A DNA stretch of 64,000 nucleotides from assembly GCA_963697705.1 (NCBI GenBank), contig CAVOPA010000017.1, positions 2,046,001 to 2,110,000 on the forward strand, written 5' to 3'. This document shows, in pieces, positions 37,996 through 46,905 of this stretch. A program made the translations under genes and the position numbers. Under the pieces are notes generated by a model. The model made no database searches and was not told the DNA's origin. It saw only the letters and a list, made by a program, of their open reading frames with translations. The first letter of the stretch is position 1, and the number at the start of each line of letters is the position of its first letter. The stretch is from CAVUCH01 sp963697705. GTDB lineage: Bacteria > Acidobacteriota > Vicinamibacteria > Vicinamibacterales > JAENWD01.

Positions 37996-38419
37996 GTGCT
38001 GGTACTGACGTTGACGCTCGTGGCGATCGGGTGCTCCGGGTCGCAGTCGCCGGAAGAGCGCGAGAAGAAGGGGACCGACATGAGCACGCCGGTGACGAGT
38101 CTGCAGATCGAAGACACGAAGGTCGGGTCCGGCCCTGAAGCGCAGCCCGGAAGGACGGTCAGCGTGCACTACACCGGCACGCTGATGGACGGCACCAAGT
38201 TCGACAGCTCACGCGATCGCAATGAGCCCTTCGAGTTCCGCCTGGGCGCCGGCGACGTCATCCGCGGCTGGGACGAGGGCGTGAAAGGCATGAAGGTGGG
38301 CGGGACGCGCAAGCTCACCATCCCGCCCGCCCTCGCGTACGGAGCCGCAGAGCCCGGGGGCCGGTATCCCGCCCAATGCGGCGCTGAAGTTCGACATCGA
38401 ACTGCTCGCCGTGAAGTAG
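37996..38419 (+). CDS. FKBP-type peptidyl-prolyl isomerase (probable lipoprotein), frameshifted
   Basis: Assists protein folding by Pro isomerisation, probably in the periplasm: the leader VLVLTLTLVAIGC ends in a Cys that could be lipidated. The FKBP core has VSVHYTGTLMDGTKFDSSRDR, FRLGAGDVIRGWDEGVKGM and RKLTIPPALAYG. In or just after the G-run at 38356-38365 one extra base shifts the frame; the next frame gives IPPNAALKFDIELLAVK and a stop at 38417, the exact FKBP end. About 140 residues when joined. The start is GTG 37996; an internal ATG at 38081 would give a cytoplasmic form. Confidence 0.85.
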
Positions 38420-38447
38420 ACGCGGCACGTGCCGCGTGCGCGTGAAC

Positions 38448-38535
38448 CGGACCGTGGAACCCAACCTGGAACCGTGGAACCCAACTGGAACCTGGAACCA
38501 CCTGGAACCTGGAACCAGGAACCGAGGAACCGCGC
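38448..38535. repeat. Heptad array (CCTGGAA units)
   Basis: CCTGGAA/CCGTGGA/CCCAACC units with a period near seven lie between the FKBP and DUF885 genes; same family as 37738. Confidence 0.85.
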
Positions 38536-38564
38536 GCCTCGGCCCCCGAACCGCCATCCCGTCC

Positions 38565-39779
38565 ATGAACCCAGTCTCCGAGGCTTACGTAAAGCTCGTG
38601 CTCGCCGTGGGGCAGCACGATCCCGACTACGTCGACGCGTACTACGGGCCGCCCGAGTGGCGGCCGGCCACCGGCGCGGAGCCGCAGCCACTCGCTCGCC
38701 TTCGTGACGCCGCCGCGCTCCTGCTGGAAAACCTGTCCCACGAACCGGCACCGCGCGAGGCGATGGAGGGACTGCGGCGCGAGTACCTGGCCAGGCAGAT
38801 CGAAGCCGTGGATGCGCGCCTGCGGATGCTCGCGGGAGAACGCTTCACCTTCGACGAGGAGTCCCGCGCGCTCTACGACGCGGTGGCGCCCACCTACGAC
38901 GAAGCCTACTTCGCGCGCACGCTGTCGGAGCTCGATGCGCGCCTGCCGGGCGTTGGCTCCGTGGCGGAGCGGTACGAGGCGTTCAAGCGCGACTTCATCA
39001 TCGCCCCGCATCGCCTCGACGCCGTGTTCCAGGCCGCGATCGACGCCTGCCGGGCGCGCACGCGCGAGCACCTGCTGCTGCCCGCGAACGAACGCTTCAG
39101 CGTCGAATACGTCACGGGCAAGTCGTGGTCCGGTTACAACTGGTTTCAGGGCGGCGCCACGAGCCGGATCCAGGTGAACACGGATCTGCCCATCTACATC
39201 GACCGCGCCATCGACCTCGCGGCGCACGAAGGCTACCCCGGGCACCACGTCTACAACGCGCTGCTCGAAGAACACCTCGTACGCGGTCGAGGCTGGCTGG
39301 AGTTCTCCGTCTATGCGCTCTTCTCCCCGCAGTCGCTCATCGCGGAGGGGACCGCGAACTTCGGGATCGACGTGGCATTTCCCGGTCCCGATCGCCTCTG
39401 CTTCGAGCGCGATCGGCTGTTTCCGCTCGCCGCGCTCGACGCCGCGCGCGCCGAGGATTACTACGACACGCTCGCCATCACCGAGCGCCTCGCCTATGCC
39501 GGCAACGAGGCAGCGCGGCGGTACCTGAACGGCGAGATCTCGCGCGCGGATGCAGCGGCGTGGCTCGAGACCTACGCGCTCCAGCCCCGCGCGCGAGCCG
39601 AGCAGCGCGTGCGGTTCTTCGACCAGTACCGCAGCTACGTCATCAACTACAACCTCGGGAAAGATCTCGTGCGCGCCTACATCGAACGCCGCGGTGGCAC
39701 CGCCGACCACCCCGCCCGGCGCTGGGCCGAGTTCGGCGATCTCCTGTGCTCTCCGCGGCTGCCGTCCGGCCTGGCCTAG
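38565..39779 (+). CDS. DUF885-like protein with HEGYPGHH motif
   Basis: A 404-residue soluble protein without a signal peptide. AAHEGYPGHHVYN (near residue 221) is the HExxxHH signature of DUF885 proteins, thought to be zinc metallopeptidases. A downstream acidic segment, SLIAEGTANFGID, may hold the third ligand (Glu). The rest is helical. The start is the ATG just after the heptad tract; no strong Shine-Dalgarno. Catalysis is inferred from the motif. Confidence 0.78.
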   Translation: MNPVSEAYVKLVLAVGQHDPDYVDAYYGPPEWRPATGAEPQPLARLRDAAALLLENLSHEPAPREAMEGLRREYLARQIEAVDARLRMLAGERFTFDEESRALYDAVAPTYDEAYFARTLSELDARLPGVGSVAERYEAFKRDFIIAPHRLDAVFQAAIDACRARTREHLLLPANERFSVEYVTGKSWSGYNWFQGGATSRIQVNTDLPIYIDRAIDLAAHEGYPGHHVYNALLEEHLVRGRGWLEFSVYALFSPQSLIAEGTANFGIDVAFPGPDRLCFERDRLFPLAALDAARAEDYYDTLAITERLAYAGNEAARRYLNGEISRADAAAWLETYALQPRARAEQRVRFFDQYRSYVINYNLGKDLVRAYIERRGGTADHPARRWAEFGDLLCSPRLPSGLA

Positions 39780-39902
39780 TCGCCCTGCCCCACGTAGTCT
39801 GAAGGCGGGCACTACAACGGGGGCACCTACAGGGCGGGCACTACAAAGGCGTGCGCGGGCACTGCGCCGCCACGTTGTCAGGCGTTTTGCTGACGTCGGG
39901 TC

Positions 39903-42500
39903 GTGCCTCACGCGTTCGCCTGGCCAGCGTCGGCATTTGTGGCCGGAATCGCGTGCGGCATCGCGTTTCGTGTGCCGGTCCCCATTGCCGGACTTGCGCT
40001 GCTGCTCGCGCTCGGTGCGGCAGTCCGTGCGTACTCGAGGGCCGACTCGCCCGCGGTGTTCGGGCTGGTGCTGGCGGGCTGGCTCGCGGCGGGCGCGGCT
40101 CTCGGATCCGATGCCGAACGCCTCGCACAGGCGCCCCCGCTTCGCCGCGCTGCACTGGCCGAAGGCGGCGGCGCACATCCGTGGCCCGGCGTCGGTGGGC
40201 GGGACGGCCGCCAGCCTGCCGCCGGCCCATCCGCACCGCCACTCCCGCACTCGTCTTCCGAACCTGCCCGCGAACAAGCCGTGACCCTCGTCGGACAGCT
40301 TCGGCAGGACGCGAGCGTGCTGCCGCAGGGCGTCGGCCTCGCGCTGCAGGCCGACACGCTGACGCGCGACTCGCACGTCGTCTCCGTCAGCGGCGGGGTG
40401 ATGCTCACGGTTCTCGGTGGTCTCGCGTCCGCGCACGTGCCGCAGTGGCGGGCCGGTCGGCGGCTCCGGGTGCAGGCGGTCGTGCGCGAACCGGCCCGCT
40501 ACCTGGATCCGGGCGTGCCGGATTTGCCGCTGTCGCTCGCTCGCCGCGGCACGGTCCTCGTCGGGTCGGTCAAGAGCGCCGCGCTCGTCGCGGTGCTCCA
40601 GGACGGGTCCTGGCGCGAGGAGCAGATGGCCTCGGCCCGCCACCGTATTCGACAGCTCACCGCGCTGAGCGTCGGATCCTGGGATGCCACGTCTGCAGCA
40701 ATCGTCACTGCGATCCTGATTGGCGATCGCGCCGGCCTCGACGATCGCGTCGAGCGTGATCTGCAAGAGGCCGGCACGTACCACGTCATCGCCATCTCGG
40801 GCGGCAACATCGCCATCCTCGCCGGCTGCCTGCTCCTGGCCTGCCGGCTGCTGCTCGTGCCCTGGCGCGCCGGCCTCGCGCTGACCATCATCCTTCTGCT
40901 CGCGTATGCGGAGCTGGCTGGCGGGGGCAGCTCTGTCGATCGCGCCACGACGATGGCGGTGGTGTATCTGGGGACGCTGCTGATCGATCACCGTACTTCT
41001 GCCGCGAGCGCACTGGCCGTGGCGGCGTCCCTGATTCTCGCCGCCAGCCCGCTGGCGCTCGTCGACCCGGCCTTCCTGCTGACGTTTGGCGCCTCGATCG
41101 CGATCGTCGTCGGCGTACCAGCCATTACCGCTGCCGCTGGCGGTCCGCGGCTCCTTCGACCGGCGGTTGCGCTCATCGCTGCGTCCGCGGCCACGGAAGT
41201 GGCGCTGCTGCCGCTCGGCCCGCTCTTCTTCTCCCGCGTGACCGTGGCGGGTCTGCTGTTCAACTGTGCGGCGGTGCCGCTGATGTCGATCGTCCAGATC
41301 GGCGGCATGGCGGCCGTCGCGGCGACCGCGGTATTTCCTTCGCTCGCGCATGCCGCGGGCTGGGCACCGCACGCGGCGGCGCGAGGACTGGTGTCGTCCG
41401 CGGCGCTCGTGCATGTGGCGCCGTGGCTCACGTGGCGCGTGCCGTCTCCGCCCTTGTGGCTCATCGCGGTCTACTACATCGGCCTCATCGCGTTCGTGTC
41501 CGTGCGTGCCTGGGTGCGGTGGACGATCCCGTGGCACCGCGCCGTGCGTCCGGCGGCCGGTCTCCTGACCGCGGCGAGTGCGCTCCTCATCGTGACCTCA
41601 CCCTTGCCATCGTGGCCGGATCGCGGCCGGCTCCGCCTTGTCGTTCTCGATGTGGGGCAGGGAGATGCGACGATCGTCCGCTTCCCGTCCGGGCGCACGC
41701 TTCTCGTTGACGCTGGCGGGCTCGGTGGCACGGCTCGTTTCGACGTGGGGGAGCGCGTGGTCGCGCCGGCGCTGTGGGCCCTCGGTGTGCGTCGCCTCGA
41801 CGTGCTCGCCGTGACGCACGCCGACGCCGACCATGTGGGCGGCGCCCCCGCGCTCGTCGAGATGTTCCGCCCGCGGGAGGTCTGGGAGGGTGTGCCCGTC
41901 CCGCGCGACACCGCCCTCGTGGACCTCGGGTCGCGCGCTGACGCATACCGCGCTGCCTGGCGCACCGTCCAGGCCGGCGACCTCCTGCGTGACGGCCGAG
42001 TGACCGTGCGCGCCTGGCACCCGCCAGTCGCCGACTGGGAACGCCAGCGGGTGCGTAACGACGACTCGCTGGTCCTGGAGATTCGGTACGGCGACGTGTC
42101 GATCGTCCTGCCCGGCGATATCGGAGCCACGGTCGAGGACGGCCTGGCGAAGGTGATGCCGCCCGCACCGGTGCGGATGCTGAAGGCTGCACACCACGGC
42201 AGCGCGACCTCGAGCTCGATGCGCTTTCTGGCTGCTCTCCGCCCGCAGATCGCCGTGATCAGCTGCGGCCGCGGCAACCGCTTCGGACACCCTTCGCCCG
42301 TGGTGCTCGCCCGCTATCGTGCGATGGGCGCCGCCATCTACCGCACCGACGAGCAGGGAGCAATCACGATCGAGACCGACGGGCAGACGATCGCGGTCAC
42401 TCCGTTCGTGCGCGCGGCGACCGCCGGGCCGGCGCACCCACCGCTCACGCTCACGACAGCTGTCGGACGATGGCTCACCGCGACCCAGCACAGCCGCTAG
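39903..42500 (+). CDS. comEC: ComEC/Rec2 DNA-uptake channel
   Basis: An 865-residue inner-membrane protein for transport of single-stranded DNA in natural transformation. The N-terminal DUF4131 region with membrane segments is followed by the Competence domain (GDRAGLDDRVERDLQEAG, YHVIAISGGNIAIL), several more membrane helices, and a C-terminal metallo-beta-lactamase-like domain (VLDVGQGDATIV, LLVDAGG, VTHADADHVGGAP, KAAHHGSATSS). The length and three-part order are normal. GTG start; the short upstream spacer holds three copies of a GGCGGGCACTACAA-like repeat. Other competence genes are not in this window. Confidence 0.92.
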   Translation: MPHAFAWPASAFVAGIACGIAFRVPVPIAGLALLLALGAAVRAYSRADSPAVFGLVLAGWLAAGAALGSDAERLAQAPPLRRAALAEGGGAHPWPGVGGRDGRQPAAGPSAPPLPHSSSEPAREQAVTLVGQLRQDASVLPQGVGLALQADTLTRDSHVVSVSGGVMLTVLGGLASAHVPQWRAGRRLRVQAVVREPARYLDPGVPDLPLSLARRGTVLVGSVKSAALVAVLQDGSWREEQMASARHRIRQLTALSVGSWDATSAAIVTAILIGDRAGLDDRVERDLQEAGTYHVIAISGGNIAILAGCLLLACRLLLVPWRAGLALTIILLLAYAELAGGGSSVDRATTMAVVYLGTLLIDHRTSAASALAVAASLILAASPLALVDPAFLLTFGASIAIVVGVPAITAAAGGPRLLRPAVALIAASAATEVALLPLGPLFFSRVTVAGLLFNCAAVPLMSIVQIGGMAAVAATAVFPSLAHAAGWAPHAAARGLVSSAALVHVAPWLTWRVPSPPLWLIAVYYIGLIAFVSVRAWVRWTIPWHRAVRPAAGLLTAASALLIVTSPLPSWPDRGRLRLVVLDVGQGDATIVRFPSGRTLLVDAGGLGGTARFDVGERVVAPALWALGVRRLDVLAVTHADADHVGGAPALVEMFRPREVWEGVPVPRDTALVDLGSRADAYRAAWRTVQAGDLLRDGRVTVRAWHPPVADWERQRVRNDDSLVLEIRYGDVSIVLPGDIGATVEDGLAKVMPPAPVRMLKAAHHGSATSSSMRFLAALRPQIAVISCGRGNRFGHPSPVVLARYRAMGAAIYRTDEQGAITIETDGQTIAVTPFVRAATAGPAHPPLTLTTAVGRWLTATQHSR

Positions 42501-42562
42501 CGGCTGTCTTGCACATCCGGCATCTGACGGGCGGCATCGATGCCAACTGCGGGGCCTGCTGC

Positions 42563-43003
42563 ATGGACACGAAAACAGGAAAACAGAAAACGGACAGCCC
42601 GGAATCGACACGGTGCAACCAGAGTAGCTTCATCCTCAGCCCAGAGGAGGAGCGGACGATTCGCGCCACCATCGGATGTGCGATCGACGTGCACCGCGAG
42701 GTCGGCCCCGGGTTTCTCGAAGCGGTCTATCACCGTGCTATGGGTATCGCGCTCGCGGCCCACGGCCTGCGGTTTCTGAACGAGCAGCAGGTCGACGTGA
42801 TCTACCGCGGCCACCGCGTCGGCTTTCAGCGGCTTGATCTGGTGATCGAGGGCATGCTCGTTGTCGAGCTCAAGTCCGTTGAGCGACTGGACTTCGTTCA
42901 CAAGACGCAGCTGCTGTCGTATCTGCGAGCGGCGAAGCTGCGCGCGGGCCTGCTGTTCAACTTCAACGCTACACCGCTGACGATCCGCCGCGTCGTGCTG
43001 TAG
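42563..43003 (+). CDS. GxxExxY protein (PD-(D/E)XK nuclease superfamily)
   Basis: About 146 residues. The name-giving motif is GPGFLEAVYHRAM. The nuclease-like core is RLDLVIEGMLVVELKS (Asp, then E-x-K), with HKTQLLSYLRAAKLRAGLLFNF after it, the PDDEXK_3 pattern. The first eleven codons are heptad repeat DNA (GAAAACA units), and a matching inverted repeat lies 720 bp downstream at 43313. The function of the family is unknown; a structure-specific nuclease is inferred. An earlier start at 42470 overlaps comEC and is less likely. Confidence 0.82.
   Translation: MDTKTGKQKTDSPESTRCNQSSFILSPEEERTIRATIGCAIDVHREVGPGFLEAVYHRAMGIALAAHGLRFLNEQQVDVIYRGHRVGFQRLDLVIEGMLVVELKSVERLDFVHKTQLLSYLRAAKLRAGLLFNFNATPLTIRRVVL
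42567..42595. repeat. Left arm of inverted repeat around the GxxExxY gene
   Basis: 29 bp of AAAACAG/AAAACGG units; 26 of 29 positions match the inverted copy at 43313-43341. It lies inside the first codons of the GxxExxY gene. Confidence 0.85.
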
Positions 43004-43105
43004 GCGTCTCGACTGTGCCTTTGCTGACCTCGCGTGGTACTGCACGCCGGTAGGTGTCGCAGTGTCATCGAAGAAGCGAGCGCCGCGCGCGGGCCGTAGG
43101 CCGCG

Positions 43106-43184
43106 GAACTGTGTGAGCAGCGTGGAAACGAGAGCTCGTCTCGATCGGCCGCGCGCTCTCGTTTCCACGCTGCTCACACAGTTC
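43106..43184. repeat. Perfect 30-bp hairpin
   Basis: 43106-43135 and 43155-43184 are perfect inverted repeats (stem starts GAACTGTGTGAGCAGCGTGG) around a 19-base loop. A second small hairpin, GGCTGGC-TTC-GCCAGCC, follows directly. The hairpin lies between the GxxExxY stop and the right heptad arm. No gene was seen in 43004-43440. Confidence 0.9.
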
Positions 43185-43312
43185 TCCGGCTGGCTTCGCC
43201 AGCCGCGCGTCGCGTGTGCGCAGTTCCACGACCGCGTCAGCGTAGGGATGTGGCGCTGGTGATCGGACTGGCGAAAGTGCTGGCCACTTTGTCCCAAGAT
43301 GGATGTGGCAAA

Positions 43313-43341
43313 GTCCGTTTTCTGTTTTCTGGTTTTTGTGT
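43313..43341. repeat. Right arm of inverted repeat around the GxxExxY gene
   Basis: GTTTTCT heptads; inverted partner of 42567-42595. Confidence 0.85.
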
Positions 43342-43440
43342 TGTGGCTCGTTGCCGCGACCTTCACTGGTGCCGCCCGTGGAGATCGCGCGTCAGGAAAA
43401 CCGCCCGACATGTAAGGTCAATTCGCGTGGCCGGCTCAGA

Positions 43441-44245
43441 TTACCCCACGTCCCTCTTGAGTGCCTGCCACTCCGCCTCGAGCGCTTCGAGACCGGCGGT
43501 CTTCATCGGCAGGCCGCGGTCCACAAACCGGCGTTCGAGCTCAGTGAAGCGCCTCGCGAATTTGTCATTGGCGGCACGCAGCGCGTTCTCTGGCTCGACG
43601 CCCAGCTTGCGCGAGAGGTTGGCGATCGCGAAGAGCAGGTCGCCCATCTCTTCTTCGAGCGCCGCCGGATCCGCGTGCGCCGTCTCGATCGCGCCGCGCA
43701 CCTCCCGGATCTCCTCCTCAATCTTGCCGACCACGTCCGCCGCCCGTTCCCAGTCGAAGCCCACCGAGGCCGCGCGGCTGCCGTACTCGTAGGCGCGCAG
43801 CAGGGCCGGCAGCGTCCTCGGCACGCCGCCCAGGGTCGTCTTCGCTGGCGCGCCCGTGGCCGCGCGCTCGTCGCGCTTCAGTTCTTCCCAGCGTCCCAGC
43901 ACCTCGTCGGCCGACTGCGCGCCGGTCGGCGCTGCCAAACACGTGCGGGTGCCGGCGTACGAGCTTGGTTGCGATCGTCTCGATGGCGTCCGCGACCGAG
44001 AAGTCCCCCTGCTCGTCCGCGATCTGCGCCAGGAACACGACTTCGAAGAGCAGGTCGCCGAGCTCCTCGCGCAGCCCGGCGGTGTCGCCGCTGTCGATCG
44101 CCTCGAGCGCCTCGTACGTTTCTTCGAGCAGGAACGGGCGCAGCGACTGCAGCGTCTGCTCACGATCCCACGGGCACCCGCCGGGGGACCGGAGCGTGCG
44201 CATGATGTCCACGAGCTGAGCGAAGCGTTCGCCGGGTGTGTGCAT
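43441..44245 (-). CDS. mazG: Nucleoside triphosphate pyrophosphohydrolase MazG, frameshifted
   Basis: Hydrolyses NTPs/dNTPs to NMPs and pyrophosphate, a housecleaning role. Two MazG domains are visible: first CPWDREQTLQSLRPFLLEET and ELGDLLFEVVFLAQIA (E-E-x-x-E metal site), second GFDWERAADVVGKIEEEI and EEEMGDLLFAIANLSRKLG. One extra base around 43925-43945 breaks the frame between HPHVFGSAD and AQSADEVLGRWEELK; joining gives about 267 residues, the usual length. AGAGAGG lies upstream of the ATG. It is divergent from the DUF1844 operon. Confidence 0.88.
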
Positions 44246-44304
44246 GGCCTCTCTGCGGGTGTCGGGTAGAATGGTGCGTTTGGACGCATTGTAACGAGTC
44301 CTGT

Positions 44305-44598
44305 ATGTCAGAGCCTGAACAGACCGTCACCTTCATCGGCTTCGTCATCTCGATCGCGCATACGGCCGCGGTGCACTTCGGCGACGTCGCAGTGCCCGGC
44401 GAGACGGCGCCGGCCGCCGCGAACCTGCCCGCGGCGCAGCAGATGATCGACATCCTCGCGCTGCTCGAGCAGAAGACCAAGGGCAACCTCACCGCGGAGG
44501 AGCGCCAGGTGCTCGAGCAGGTCCTCTACGAGCTCCGGCTGCGCTTCGTGCAGGCGCAGCAGGATGCCGACGACCGCCCGCGCATCATCCAGCCGTGA
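44305..44598 (+). CDS. DUF1844 protein
   Basis: A 97-residue protein with FIGFVISIAHTAAVHFGD at the N-terminus and QMIDILALLEQKTKGNLT followed by a Glu-rich helix, the DUF1844 pattern. The function is unknown. First gene of a probable operon: its TGA overlaps the GTG of the next gene (GTGA at 44595-44598), which suggests translational coupling to the hydrolase. Confidence 0.85.
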   Translation: MSEPEQTVTFIGFVISIAHTAAVHFGDVAVPGETAPAAANLPAAQQMIDILALLEQKTKGNLTAEERQVLEQVLYELRLRFVQAQQDADDRPRIIQP

Positions 44599-45374
44599 GC
44601 GGCCGTGCCCGCGTCACGTTCCTCGGGACCGGCACTTCGCACGGCGTGCCGATGATCGGCTGCACGTGCAGCGTCTGCACGTCCGACGACCCGCGCGACA
44701 ACCGGTCGCGGCCGTCCATCTACATCGAGCTTCCCGATCTCGCGGTGCTGGTCGACACCGCGACCGATCTCCGCGCCCAGGCCTTGCGGTTCCGCCTCCC
44801 GCGGGTCGACGCGATTCTCTTCACGCACAGCCATGCCGACCACGTCATGGGGCTCGACGAGGTGCGGCGCTACAACGCGCTGCAGGACGGCAGCATTCCG
44901 TGCTATGCGGACCCGCTCACCGTCGAGGAGATCCGGCGCACCTTCGCCTACATCTTCGAGTCGCGCACGCCGCGCGGGGGAGGGCTGCCGCAGCTCGAGC
45001 TGTTTACGCTTGCCGGCGAGTTCTGCCTCGGGCGCACGCCGGTGACGCCCGTACCGCTCTGGCACGGACGACGGCTGATCCTCGGCTACCGCATCGGTCC
45101 GTTTGCGTACCTGACCGATTGCAATGCCGTGCCGGACGAGGCGTGGCCGCTGCTCGAGGGAGTGGACCTGCTGGTCGTGGACGCGCTGCGGCACAAGGCT
45201 CACCCGACGCACTTCTCGGTGAGCGAGGCGCTGGAGGTGGTGGAACGCCTCAAGCCATCGCGGACGTGGTTCACGCATATCGCCCACGATCTGCCGCACG
45301 CGGCCACGTGCGCGCGGCTGCCCGAGGGCGTGGAACTGGCATATGATGGCCTGACCGTGGAGTTTGCCCTCTGA
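44595..45374 (+). CDS. PhnP-like metallo-beta-lactamase-fold hydrolase
   Basis: A 259-residue phosphodiesterase-like enzyme. It opens with VTFLGTGTSHGVPMIGCTCS, the PhnP hallmark with Cys ligands (CTCSVC), then the metal motif FTHSHADHVMGLDEV, VPLWHG, and the late His in TWFTHIAHDL. PhnP itself cleaves ribosyl cyclic phosphate; the exact substrate here is unknown. GTG start overlapping the DUF1844 stop. Confidence 0.85.
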   Translation: MSGRARVTFLGTGTSHGVPMIGCTCSVCTSDDPRDNRSRPSIYIELPDLAVLVDTATDLRAQALRFRLPRVDAILFTHSHADHVMGLDEVRRYNALQDGSIPCYADPLTVEEIRRTFAYIFESRTPRGGGLPQLELFTLAGEFCLGRTPVTPVPLWHGRRLILGYRIGPFAYLTDCNAVPDEAWPLLEGVDLLVVDALRHKAHPTHFSVSEALEVVERLKPSRTWFTHIAHDLPHAATCARLPEGVELAYDGLTVEFAL

Positions 45375-45406
45375 GGGCCGGTCGCAGGGGACCGGCACAT
45401 GCCCGC

Positions 45407-46345
45407 GTGGACGTCATCCACTTCCCAGACGACCCGAAACCGCCTCGCTGGACGCACCCGGTGCTGGCACTTGGCAACTTCGACGGCCTGCACCGCGGCC
45501 ACGTCAAGATCATCGAGCGCGTGAACCGCCGCGCGGGCGAGCGTGGGGCGACGTCGGTCGTGATGACCTTCGATCCGCACCCGCCCCGTGTGGTCCGCCC
45601 CGATAAGGCGCCGCCCCTCCTCATGACCAAGGCGCAGCGGCTGGAGGCGATCGCCGCCGCGGGCATCCACGGCACGGCGGTCGTGCGGTTCACGCACGAG
45701 CTCTCGCAGTGGGACCCGGAGACCTTCGTGCGAACGGTCCTCGTCGAGTGGCTGCACGTCGCGGAGGTCTGGGTCGGCGCGAACTTCCTCTTCGGGCGCG
45801 ACCGCGCCGGCAACTTCTCGCTGCTGCGGGCGCTCGGCGCGCGATACGGGTTTCGCGCCGAGAAGATCGACCCCGTCCGCTTCCGCGAGTTCGTCGTCAG
45901 CAGCACGCGGATCCGGCGGCTGATCAGCGAGGGCCGCGTCGACGAAGCGGGCGCGCTGCTCGGCCATCCGTATGTGATCGACGGCACCGTGGTCGAAGGA
46001 GCGCGGCGCGGACGCGAGCTCGGGTTCCCGACGGCGAACCTCGAGACCGACAACGAACTGGTCCCGCCGCACGGTGTCTACGCGACGACCGTGCAGCTGG
46101 GGTCGGTGATTCACCCCGCCATCACGAACATCGGCGTGCGGCCCACGTTTGGCGATGCCGAACGCACCACGATCGAGACGCACCTGCTCGGCGTCGACAA
46201 GGACCTCTATGGCGCCTCCATGCGCCTGGGCTTCGTCCAGCGCCTGAGGGACGAGCGCGCCTTCGACGGGATGGAGCAGTTGCGCGCCCAGATTGAGGCC
46301 GACCGGCAGCGCGCGCGTTCTCTGTTCGAACGCATGTCGCTGTAG
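45407..46345 (+). CDS. ribF: Bifunctional riboflavin kinase/FAD synthetase
   Basis: Makes FMN from riboflavin and then FAD. A 312-residue protein: N-terminal nucleotidyltransferase domain with LALGNFDGLHRGHVKII and TFDPHPPRVV, VGANFLFGRDRAGN and the STRIRRLISEG motif; C-terminal flavokinase with GARRGRELGFPTANLE, GVYATTVQLG and NIGVRPTF. The start is the GTG of VDVIHFPDD, 32 bases after the previous stop. Confidence 0.92.
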   Translation: MDVIHFPDDPKPPRWTHPVLALGNFDGLHRGHVKIIERVNRRAGERGATSVVMTFDPHPPRVVRPDKAPPLLMTKAQRLEAIAAAGIHGTAVVRFTHELSQWDPETFVRTVLVEWLHVAEVWVGANFLFGRDRAGNFSLLRALGARYGFRAEKIDPVRFREFVVSSTRIRRLISEGRVDEAGALLGHPYVIDGTVVEGARRGRELGFPTANLETDNELVPPHGVYATTVQLGSVIHPAITNIGVRPTFGDAERTTIETHLLGVDKDLYGASMRLGFVQRLRDERAFDGMEQLRAQIEADRQRARSLFERMSL

Positions 46346-46359
46346 GATCAGCAGAGCTG

Positions 46360-46725
46360 ATGGCGCTCGATACCTTCGTCTTCACGATTGCCCTGCCCGC
46401 CGATGACGATCTGCTGTCGCTCGTCCGCGAGGTCTCGGGCCACATGACGCGCTATCTCGGCCTGTCCGAAGACGATGCCCGTCAGGCCCGCGACGTGCTC
46501 GATGGCGTGGTCGCGACTCGCCTGAAGCAGCTGAATGGCACGGGACCAATCGTGGTGCGGTTCGAGCGCCCGCCTACCGGGAGCACGGTGCAGGTGGAGG
46601 TCACGTCGGCCGCCTTGCCGGGCGGCGACTCGCCGCCGGCGCCGGAAGCGCGAGGCGTCGGATCCACCGGTGAAGATGGACACTCCGTCGTGCGGCTGTC
46701 GTGGAGGGTCCACGAAGAGGGCTGA
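46360..46725 (+). CDS. Small protein, possible anti-sigma-like (121 aa)
   Basis: A 121-residue soluble protein. The first half, ALPADDDLLSLVREVSGHM and LGLSEDDARQARDVLDGVV, resembles the start of RsbW-type HATPase domains, but the N/G1 boxes for ATP binding are not clear. The C-terminus is Pro/Gly rich and ends in a predicted strand. It sits between ribF and cysS in the same direction. The function is unknown. Confidence 0.6.
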   Translation: MALDTFVFTIALPADDDLLSLVREVSGHMTRYLGLSEDDARQARDVLDGVVATRLKQLNGTGPIVVRFERPPTGSTVQVEVTSAALPGGDSPPAPEARGVGSTGEDGHSVVRLSWRVHEEG

Positions 46726-46732
46726 TGACGGA

Positions 46733-46885
46733 AAGGGCTGCGGGCTTCGGGCTTCCGGCTTCGGGGCCTGCAGGACGCACGCTGCCAAGGCGAGAGTCGT
46801 CGAGTGCGCCGCTCCTTTCTGCATCGAGAGCCGTGACGGCGCGAAGGGCCCCGCCGCCCGAAGCCGGTAGCCCGAAGCCCGTTAA
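46733..46885. repeat. Heptad inverted pair (GGGCTTC / GAAGCCC)
   Basis: G-rich arm at 46736-46770 (GGGCTTC, CGGCTTC units) and matching C-rich arm at 46855-46882, about 85 bases apart, before cysS. Confidence 0.85.
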
Positions 46886-46905
46886 TCGTCAGTTCGATCA
46901 GTTTC

